Shown here one piece after another: positions 1 through 5,045 of a DNA stretch of 6,789 nt. Under the pieces are notes generated by a model. The model saw nothing but the letters and a program-made list of their open reading frames with translations. It had not been told where the DNA came from and ran no database searches. Both the position numbers and the translations under genes were made by a program. Position 1 is the stretch's first letter. Each line of letters begins with the position of its first letter. The stretch is from JAFGBM01 sp964564915 (lineage in GTDB: Bacteria > Actinomycetota > Actinomycetes > Actinomycetales > Demequinaceae): assembly GCA_964564915.1 (NCBI GenBank), contig CAZMCU010000058.1, positions 1 through 6,789 on the forward strand. Direction: 5' to 3'.

Positions 1-15
1 CGCAGCCCGGCTTGC

Positions 16-1998
16 CTACTCCTCGCGGAGCGCGCGGCGCTCGCCCTCGAGGGCGACGAGTTCGGCGAACGCCTCCTGGTAGCCATCGCCGCCTTCGCCG
101 ATGCGCTGCATGCGCCCACGGGCGTCGGCGATGCGCCGGGTGACGGCTAGGTCCCGAGCCCCGAAAATGACGCTCCTCGCGTATCTGGGGAGTTCGGTCG
201 CGCGATCCTGCGCGAGTGGCGTCACCGCGAGTTCGGAGACGACGGGGGCGACGGCCTCGCCCACCTCGTCGGCCACGTGGTTGACCCAAGCGGGTCCGAG
301 CGTCGCCGCGGCCGCGAGGCCCCCCGCCGCCGCGATCCCGTCCCACACGGCGCGGTACTGCGGCACCGTGAAGGTTTCGGCGTCGAGTCCCGCCGCCCAC
401 GCCGGGTCGATCGTGTCGGGGATCTGGAGGAGGACCTCGAGCGCGAGCCTCTCCGCCCGCACGACGGGGTCCTTGGGGTTGAGTCCGGCGGTGGGCTCGA
501 CGCTCGTTTGCGACGAGGGTTGCGCCCCGGACGGTTGGCCGGGTCGCGTCGAGGACGGCGTGCCTCCCGAGGCTCCCTGGCGCCGACCACCGGAGGCAGA
601 TTGCACCGCCTTGAGGGCCGCGGAGACGGCGCGTCGCACCTGATCGACCTCCATGCCGAGCCACCCCGCGAGCCGCCGAGCGTACTCGGGCCGAATCGCC
701 TCGTCCTTGATGTTGGCCACGACGGGGGCCGCCGCCCGGAGGGCCGCGACGCGACCCTCCGGCGTCTCCAAGTCGTTGCCGGCGAGCGCCGCCCTGATGA
801 CAAACTCGTACAACGGCACGCGAGACTCGACGAGCGCGACGACGGCCGCGTCGCCGCGCTGCTGCCGCAGCTCGCACGGGTCGAGCCCATCCGGCCCAAT
901 CGCCACATGGGTTTGAGACAAGAACCCCGACTCCAGGGCAAAGGACTTGAGTGCGGCGTTCTGCCCAGCGTCGTCCGCATCGAAGCAGAAGATGACCTCG
1001 GGGCGCTTGCCCTTAACCGTCGGCTGGGCGAGGACGTTCCCCGGTCCCGTCGACGTGTCTCCCATAAGCCTCCGCACCAGGCCAACGTGCTCCTCTCCGA
1101 ACGCGGTCCCGCACGTCGCGACCGCCGTTCCGACCCCGGCGAGGTGGCATGCCATGACGTCGGTGTAGCCCTCGACCACCACCACCTGGCGGCGCGACGC
1201 GATGTCCTTCTTGGCGAGGTCGAGCCCGTAGAGGACCTGCGACTTCTTGTAGATCGGGGTTTCGGGGGTGTTGAGGTACTTGGGGCCCTCGTCGTCGTCG
1301 TAGAGCTTGCGGGCGCCAAAGCCGATCGGGTCGCCCGTCACGGCGCGGATGGGCCACACGAGGCGGCCGCGAAACCGGTCGAAGATACGGGCCTCGCGCC
1401 CGGACGATTGCTGCCCACGCGACGCGAGCCCGGACGCCTCGATCTCCGCCTCGGTGAACCCCTTGGTCCTCAAGTGCTCCACGAGGGCGTGCCACCCCTG
1501 GGGTGCGTACCCGACTCCGAACCGCGCGGCCGCATCCTTGTCGAACCCCCGCTGCAGCAGGAAGTCACGGCCGATCTTCGCCTCCGGCGACGTCAAGGCA
1601 GCGACATAGAACTCGGCGGCTACCCTAGTGGCCTCAAGGAGCCGGCGCCTCGCCCCCGCGCCACCCGCATCGTCGGCCCCCCGCCGACCCCCCGCCTCGT
1701 ACCGCAGCGTGATCCCCACCCTCCCGGCGAGGTACTCGACGGCCTCGGCGAACGGCAGCCCGTCGGCCTTCATGAGGAAGGAGATGACATCGCCGCCCTC
1801 GCCACAACCGAAGCAGTGCCAGCGGCCGACGGCTGGCCGCACATGGAACGACGGGGTCTTCTCATCGTGGAAGGGGCACAGGCCCTTGAGGGAGCCGACG
1901 CCGCCGGACTTGAGCGAGACGCGTTCGCCGACGATCTCCTCGATGCGCACGCGCTCGCGAACGGCGTCGATGTCCTCGCGTACGATGCTGCCCGCCAC
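16..1998 (-). CDS. dnaG: DNA primase DnaG
   Basis: Synthesises the short RNA primers used by the replicative polymerase, working with the DnaB helicase at the fork. The 660-residue length is normal for an actinobacterial DnaG. The N-terminal CHC2 zinc-ribbon is intact: CPFH at 41-44 and CFGC at 62-65 supply C41, H44, C62 and C65. The catalytic core follows, with the TOPRIM motifs EGYTD (276-280), FDADDAG (339-345) and DPCELRQ (373-379). A Ser/Gly/Pro/Gln-rich linker (about 466-510) leads to a C-terminal helical domain (about 510-660) expected to bind DnaB. The start is GTG, giving MAGSIVREDIDAVRERVRIEEIVG, which matches the usual start of actinobacterial primases; no Shine-Dalgarno precedes it and a -10-like box lies 6 nt upstream. 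One oddity is an apparent extra loop inside TOPRIM (about 313-333). It is divergent from the 2078 gene. Identification is secure from motifs. Confidence 0.97.
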   Translation of the reverse strand: MAGSIVREDIDAVRERVRIEEIVGERVSLKSGGVGSLKGLCPFHDEKTPSFHVRPAVGRWHCFGCGEGGDVISFLMKADGLPFAEAVEYLAGRVGITLRYEAGGRRGADDAGGAGARRRLLEATRVAAEFYVAALTSPEAKIGRDFLLQRGFDKDAAARFGVGYAPQGWHALVEHLRTKGFTEAEIEASGLASRGQQSSGREARIFDRFRGRLVWPIRAVTGDPIGFGARKLYDDDEGPKYLNTPETPIYKKSQVLYGLDLAKKDIASRRQVVVVEGYTDVMACHLAGVGTAVATCGTAFGEEHVGLVRRLMGDTSTGPGNVLAQPTVKGKRPEVIFCFDADDAGQNAALKSFALESGFLSQTHVAIGPDGLDPCELRQQRGDAAVVALVESRVPLYEFVIRAALAGNDLETPEGRVAALRAAAPVVANIKDEAIRPEYARRLAGWLGMEVDQVRRAVSAALKAVQSASGGRRQGASGGTPSSTRPGQPSGAQPSSQTSVEPTAGLNPKDPVVRAERLALEVLLQIPDTIDPAWAAGLDAETFTVPQYRAVWDGIAAAGGLAAAATLGPAWVNHVADEVGEAVAPVVSELAVTPLAQDRATELPRYARSVIFGARDLAVTRRIADARGRMQRIGEGGDGYQEAFAELVALEGERRALREE

Positions 1999-2004
1999 GA
2001 GCCC

Positions 2005-2010
2005 ACCCTA
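2005..2010 (-). promoter_or_regulatory. Putative -10 box of dnaG, leaderless arrangement
   Basis: On the minus strand the sequence reads TAGGGT, six bases (GGGCTC), then the GTG start of dnaG. TAnnnT 6-7 nt before a start codon is the known pattern of actinobacterial promoters producing leaderless mRNAs, and no purine-rich Shine-Dalgarno lies before this GTG. No convincing -35 hexamer was found. Inferred from spacing only. Confidence 0.45.
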
Positions 2011-2051
2011 TGCCAGCGGCGAACATGGGCGCGCGAACGGATACTCATCGA

Positions 2052-2057
2052 TAGGCT
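2052..2057 (+). promoter_or_regulatory. Putative -10 box of the DUF6941 gene
   Basis: TAGGCT fits the TAnnnT -10 pattern and lies 20 nt before the ATG at 2078. This would give a short 5' leader of roughly 14 nt that carries the Shine-Dalgarno. No clear -35 element is visible. The 79-nt divergent gap to dnaG would hold both promoters back to back. Confidence 0.35.
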
Positions 2058-2066
2058 GGAGCGGAC

Positions 2067-2075
2067 AAGGGAGGG
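2067..2075 (+). promoter_or_regulatory. Strong ribosome binding site fixing the 2078 start
   Basis: AAGGGAGGG lies directly upstream of ATG 2078, with GGAGG 3 nt before the start codon. It decides the start of the small plus-strand gene, because the reading frame continues open far upstream through antisense dnaG sequence. Confidence 0.7.
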
Positions 2076-2077
2076 CC

Positions 2078-2527
2078 ATGCGGGTCGATGCGTTCCTGGC
2101 GGATACCGCCGAGGTGGTCAACAACAAGATCTACGCCCTCGGGATGGGGTGGAACACCATCTACTCCCGGGGCTTCCCCGTGGTGCACCGGCGACTCGCC
2201 GTCGCGCTCACCGTCCACGTCCCGTTCACGGATACGAACACCAACCACAAGCTTGAGGTGCGCCTCGTCACGGAGGACGGCGAGGACCACCCCATCGGAA
2301 TGCGCGCCGACGCCGAGGGCAAGCCCACGGTCGTCACCGCAATCGGGGGAGAGTTCACGCTCGGGCGCCCACCGGCACTCGTCGACGGCGACGAGCAGAT
2401 CGCGTGCTTCGCGTTCGTGATCGAGGCGATGCGGTTCGAGGCCGCCGGGAAGTTCGAGTGGGTGGTGTCGATCGATGGCGAGGAAGCGACCCGCCTACCG
2501 ATGCGCGTCCAGATCCAGCGAGGATAG
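2078..2527 (+). CDS. DUF6941-like small protein of unknown function
   Basis: 149 residues starting MRVDAFLADTAEVVNNKIYA. The opening, with a LADTAEVVNNKIYALGMGW block followed by alternating hydrophobic strands (VALTVHVPF, KLEVRLVTEDG, FAFVIEAMRF, FEWVVSIDGEEA), resembles the actinobacterial DUF6941 family. That assignment is from recalled family pattern, not a search. It looks like a compact beta-sandwich cytoplasmic protein: no signal peptide, membrane helix or catalytic motif is visible. The start is set by AAGGGAGGG just before the ATG. It is divergent from dnaG and its stop lies 17 nt from the convergent dgt stop, so it is its own transcription unit. Its biochemical role is unknown, and its position between dnaG and dgt does not prove a link to replication. 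Confidence 0.85.
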   Translation: MRVDAFLADTAEVVNNKIYALGMGWNTIYSRGFPVVHRRLAVALTVHVPFTDTNTNHKLEVRLVTEDGEDHPIGMRADAEGKPTVVTAIGGEFTLGRPPALVDGDEQIACFAFVIEAMRFEAAGKFEWVVSIDGEEATRLPMRVQIQRG

Positions 2528-2544
2528 GGCGAGACCGAGGACGG

Positions 2545-3861
2545 TCACCTTCTGGGCTTGGTGGACCGCACCACCTTGGGGGATCGCGACCTTGTCGTCG
2601 TCGGCTTCCGGCAGTACTGGTGGTGGAGGTCGTACGCGCTCTTGTCCGTGAGCGACGCGACCTGGTCCACCGCAACGCGCAGGCGAGCCTTGTCGTCGGC
2701 TGCCTCCCGCCACTCCGCCGCGAAGTGAGGGTGAAGCGCGGGCTCGCCTTGCCTCGCGATCGCGAGCACGAGTTCCGCGAGCCGCTCCCGCTGGGCACGA
2801 TGAGCGGCCGACTTCTCCCGCGGTGCCATGAGGAAGTGGACCGCGATTCCCTTGAGCACGAGGATCTCCGCAGCCGTGTCCTCCGGGACGACGAGGTTCG
2901 CGGCGTGGCGCGTGAACGGTCCGTCGCCGTGGGCGGCGTGGGTGGCCGCCGTTACGGAGTCGCAGAAGCGGCCGATGAGTTGGCTCGTCATCTCCTTGAG
3001 GTGGGCGAGGGCTCGGTGCGAACCGTCGTAGTCCGCGACCCAGGTCCGCTCGCGACGCAGTCGGTCGAGGGCCGCGACGAGCGCGTCGTCCTCCCCACGG
3101 CCGTACCACTCCCGCGCGTGTTGCACCACCGCGCGCACCCTACCGGGGTCGTCGAGCACGGCGAGCGACACGTCCTTGTGGACCACGGAGTCCTCGACAT
3201 CGTGGACCGAGTAGCTGATGTCGTCCGCGAGGTCCATCACCTGAGCCTCGAACGATACCGACCTAGGCTCGGCCCCCTTGCGAAGCCAGTGGAAGACGTC
3301 GAGGTCGTCGTCGTACACCCCGAACTTCTGCGTCGGACGCCCGGAGAGCCGCACCGGCGCCTCCGCCAGCCTCCATGGGTACTTCATCGACGCGTCAAGC
3401 GACGCCCGGGTGAGGTTGAGCCCGACGCTGCGACCGGTCTTGGGATGCACCGCCTTCGGTTCGAGCCGGGTGAGGACACGCAGGGTTTGGGCGTTCCCCT
3501 CGAACCCACCGATGTCGCGGGCGACCTCGTCGAGGGCCCGCTCCCCGTTGTGTCCAAAGGGCGGGTGCCCTAAATCGTGGGCGAGGCATGCGGTGTCGAC
3601 AACATCGGGATCGCACCCCAGCGCCTTGGCGAGTTCTCGCCCGATCTGCGCGACCTCGAGCGTGTGGGTGAGGCGCGTGCGCACGAAGTCGCCCGTGCCG
3701 GCACCGAGAACCTGGGTCTTAGCGCCCAGGCGCCGGAGCGCGGAACTGTGAACGATGCGAGCCCGGTCGCGCTCGAACGCCGTCCGGCCCGCTCCCTTCG
3801 GGGACTCCGCGACCCAGCGCTCGGCGTCGGCGTCGGTATAGCCGGGCGCGGGAATGCTCAC
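2545..3861 (-). CDS. dgt: Deoxyguanosinetriphosphate triphosphohydrolase-like HD protein
   Basis: HD-superfamily metal-dependent enzyme expected to hydrolyse dNTPs to nucleoside plus tripolyphosphate, controlling dNTP pools. With the GTG start at 3861 it has 438 residues. The N-terminal block ends ALRRLGAKTQVLG (41-53). H66 sits in RLTHTLEV (63-70), H95-D96 in AHDLGHPPFGH (94-104), and the later Asp ligand in DLADDISYSVHD (210-221). Together these make the full metal site. The C-terminus ends in a short basic tail (RKPTTTRSRSPKVVRSTKPRR region). I chose GTG 3861 because the protein then begins at the family-like GYTDADAERWVAESPKG segment and a -10-like box lies 6 nt upstream. The open frame extends to 3996, but that extension reads through the 3896-3950 palindrome and is not family-like. 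An in-frame ATG at 3894 is possible but unlikely. Preferred substrate (dGTP or broad) cannot be read from sequence. Confidence 0.94.
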   Translation of the reverse strand: MSIPAPGYTDADAERWVAESPKGAGRTAFERDRARIVHSSALRRLGAKTQVLGAGTGDFVRTRLTHTLEVAQIGRELAKALGCDPDVVDTACLAHDLGHPPFGHNGERALDEVARDIGGFEGNAQTLRVLTRLEPKAVHPKTGRSVGLNLTRASLDASMKYPWRLAEAPVRLSGRPTQKFGVYDDDLDVFHWLRKGAEPRSVSFEAQVMDLADDISYSVHDVEDSVVHKDVSLAVLDDPGRVRAVVQHAREWYGRGEDDALVAALDRLRRERTWVADYDGSHRALAHLKEMTSQLIGRFCDSVTAATHAAHGDGPFTRHAANLVVPEDTAAEILVLKGIAVHFLMAPREKSAAHRAQRERLAELVLAIARQGEPALHPHFAAEWREAADDKARLRVAVDQVASLTDKSAYDLHHQYCRKPTTTRSRSPKVVRSTKPRR

Positions 3862-3867
3862 GTGTCG

Positions 3868-3873
3868 ATGGTA
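3868..3873 (-). promoter_or_regulatory. Putative -10 box of dgt, leaderless arrangement
   Basis: Minus-strand TACCAT is followed by six bases (CGACAC) and the GTG start of dgt, the same geometry as at dnaG. With a 17-nt spacer the -35 hexamer would fall at 3891-3896, touching the outer edge of the palindrome at 3896. No good -35 match is seen there, so the palindrome border may have replaced or altered it. Inferred. Confidence 0.4.
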
Positions 3874-3895
3874 GCCGTCTCGGACGCCGCGCATC

Positions 3896-3950
3896 CTATG
3901 GGGCGTTCGACCTCGGTCTCGACTGCCATTCGAGGTCGAACGCCCCATAG
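3896..3950. repeat. Palindrome copy 1: perfect 20-bp inverted repeat, 15-nt loop
   Basis: Left arm 3896-3915 (CTATGGGGCGTTCGACCTCG) is the exact reverse complement of right arm 3931-3950, with a 15-nt spacer at 3916-3930. It lies between the divergent dgt and DUF559 genes, ending 78 nt before the DUF559 start. It has no T-tract on either side and is not downstream of any gene, so it is not an ordinary terminator. A second copy with the same arm length, loop length and outer/inner arm sequence lies at 4980-5034. No third copy was found in the window. It could be a REP-like element, the end of a mobile cassette, or an operator for the winged-helix domain of the neighbouring protein. Confidence 0.95.
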
Positions 3951-4014
3951 CGCGCCGAACCATCCGTCGTCCACAGGCAACGCTCCGATCCACCACGCTC
4001 CACCGCTAACCGGC

Positions 4015-4020
4015 TACCGT
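4015..4020 (+). promoter_or_regulatory. Putative -10 box of the DUF559 gene
   Basis: TACCGT lies 8 nt before GTG 4029 and 14 nt before the in-frame ATG 4035, with no Shine-Dalgarno near either. It would make a leaderless or nearly leaderless transcript. No clear -35 is seen. The box is 64 nt downstream of palindrome 1. Confidence 0.35.
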
Positions 4021-4028
4021 CGGGTGCT

Positions 4029-4967
4029 GTGCCGATGCGCCCATCCACCGTCTCGCGCGCTCACGCCGTGGTGCGGCTCCGCGCTGCCGTCGAGGCCACT
4101 CCGACGGTATGGCGCCGCGCCGACCTTGTCGCGCGCTGGAGCGACCACACCGTCAACGCCGCCGTGCGCGCTGGGGTGATCCGTCGTATTGGTCCGGCGT
4201 TATACGTCGCGACGGCCCACCTCGGCACCACCGACTGGCACGCGTCAGCCGCCGGTCGTTGGTCCGAGCCCACGGGGATCGTGAGTGGATGCGCGGCTCT
4301 GTGGTTGCATGGAGTGACCGCCGAGCCACCCACCGTCGCCACCGTCGCGGTCCCCCACACCTTCAAGCGGCCCGCTCTTCCCTTTGTCCGCGTGCGACGC
4401 TCGACGGTCAGTATTCGCGCGATTGTCATTGAGGGTCTCCGAGCCGCCCCCTTGCCCGACGCGATCATCCACGCTTGGGAGGAGACCCCCCGGTGTGAGC
4501 GCGTCGGCTTCATCATCGACGCGATCCGCATCGGGGGTGTTTCCGTCGCGACCCTGCGCGCCCGAATCGACACGTACCCGCGCATCCGCGGCCGACGAGC
4601 GCTGGAGAACTTGCTAGACGTTGCCGCGGGCGGAGTGACGAGTTACCTCGAGTACCGTGCACGTTCGCAGGTGTTTCGGTCGAACCGCTTCGCCACCTTC
4701 ATCTGGCAGGCGCCTCTGCGACTCGGGACGCGCAAGGTGGTGATCGACATGCTGGACCCAGAAGCTCGGGTTGCTGTCGAGTTCGACGGCCGAGCGTTCC
4801 ACAACGACGACGCTGCCCGGCGACGCGACCTCGAGCGAGACGCCCTCCTTGCCGCGCGCGGGTACGTGGTACTCCGTTTCACGTACGAAGATGTGATGAC
4901 TCGCCCTGCGTGGTGTCGCACCCAGGTCATGGGTGCCGTACGTGCACGTCTACCCGCCGCCGCGTGA
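4029..4967 (+). CDS. Winged-helix (AbiEi-like) + DUF559/Vsr-like endonuclease-domain protein
   Basis: 312 residues in two parts. The N-terminal half (about 20-65: VVRLRAAVEATPTVWRRADL, then a basic GVIRRIGPALYV) resembles the AbiEi-type winged helix of type IV antitoxin-like proteins, followed by an SGCAALWLHG segment (86-95) common in that group. The C-terminal third (about 205-300) looks like DUF559, a Vsr-related PD-(D/E)xK nuclease fold. Visible candidates are E208 in SYLEYRAR, D240 in VVIDML, E251 and D253 in VEFDGRAFH, H258, then RRRDLERD (264-271) and VLRFTYEDV (281-289). Catalytic residues look intact, so activity is plausible but unproven. The start is GTG 4029; ATG 4035, two codons in, is an equally fair choice. 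No partner toxin gene is adjacent. It is flanked by two related palindromes and codes against the surrounding minus-strand genes. It could be a REP-associated nuclease, a defence or toxin-type protein, or a domesticated regulator. Confidence 0.85.
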   Translation: MPMRPSTVSRAHAVVRLRAAVEATPTVWRRADLVARWSDHTVNAAVRAGVIRRIGPALYVATAHLGTTDWHASAAGRWSEPTGIVSGCAALWLHGVTAEPPTVATVAVPHTFKRPALPFVRVRRSTVSIRAIVIEGLRAAPLPDAIIHAWEETPRCERVGFIIDAIRIGGVSVATLRARIDTYPRIRGRRALENLLDVAAGGVTSYLEYRARSQVFRSNRFATFIWQAPLRLGTRKVVIDMLDPEARVAVEFDGRAFHNDDAARRRDLERDALLAARGYVVLRFTYEDVMTRPAWCRTQVMGAVRARLPAAA

Positions 4968-4979
4968 GCGCGTTTCACC

Positions 4980-5034
4980 CTATGGGGCGATTGGCCTCGT
5001 TACGGCGCTACAACCGAGGTGGATCGCCCCATAG
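4980..5034. repeat. Palindrome copy 2: imperfect 20-nt arms, 15-nt loop
   Basis: Left arm 4980-4999 pairs with right arm 5015-5034 around a 15-nt spacer (5000-5014). The outer 12 bp (CTATGGGGCGAT) and inner 5 bp (CCTCG) are perfect. Of the three positions between, two are G-T (G-U in RNA) and one is G-G. It is centred between the convergent DUF559 stop (12 nt away) and dusB stop (11 nt away). There it could stop transcription from both sides, although no T-tract follows either arm. Same architecture as 3896-3950. Confidence 0.92.
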
Positions 5035-5045
5035 CATGCCAACGA

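Larger units (their letters stand above)
3896..5034 (+). mobile_element. Candidate cassette: DUF559 nuclease gene bounded by paired palindromes
   Basis: The unit is palindrome 1, a 78-nt leader, the DUF559 gene, 12 nt, and palindrome 2, which ends 11 nt before the dusB stop. It lies opposite in direction to dusB and dgt. Taking it out would place dusB and dgt collinear and 45 nt apart, a normal operon-like gap, so it looks inserted. The DUF559 gene also uses more relaxed codons than its neighbours by eye, including TTA and CTA leucines. There is no recognised transposase and no convincing target-site duplication, so mobility is inference. Confidence 0.4.

Noticed and set aside
1411..1527. Possible coding or RNA signal in the minus-strand linker region and other frames of dnaG
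   Set aside because: Out-of-frame open stretches follow from GC bias, and no independent start, ribosome site or structure supports them.
277..2256. Long plus-strand open frame of 659 codons opposite dnaG
   Set aside because: It is the antisense shadow of dnaG in high-GC DNA: Arg/Pro/Gly-rich, no family motif, and it runs into the DUF6941 gene in another frame.
2533..2546. Short hairpin GACCG-AGGA-CGGTC between the convergent DUF6941 and dgt stops
   Set aside because: Only 5 bp, no T-tract, and it overlaps the dgt stop codon; too weak to call a terminator.
2404..3573. Plus-strand open frame of 389 codons opposite dgt
   Set aside because: Antisense shadow of the secure HD-domain gene, with low-complexity Arg/Val/Glu composition and no recognisable domain.
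3904..3942. LexA/SOS box suggested by GTTCGA and TCGAAC in palindrome 1
   Set aside because: The actinobacterial box is TCGAAC-N4-GTTCGA. Here the half sites are in reverse order and far apart, and they are not conserved in palindrome 2.
3862..3996. N-terminal extension of dgt by 45 codons
   Set aside because: It translates the palindrome and a basic, non-family segment. The GTG at 3861 gives the expected family start and has a -10-like box just upstream.
3891..5039. GCAT or CAT bases just outside both palindromes as a target-site duplication
   Set aside because: The match is only 3-4 bases and is better aligned as inverted than direct, so it is within chance.
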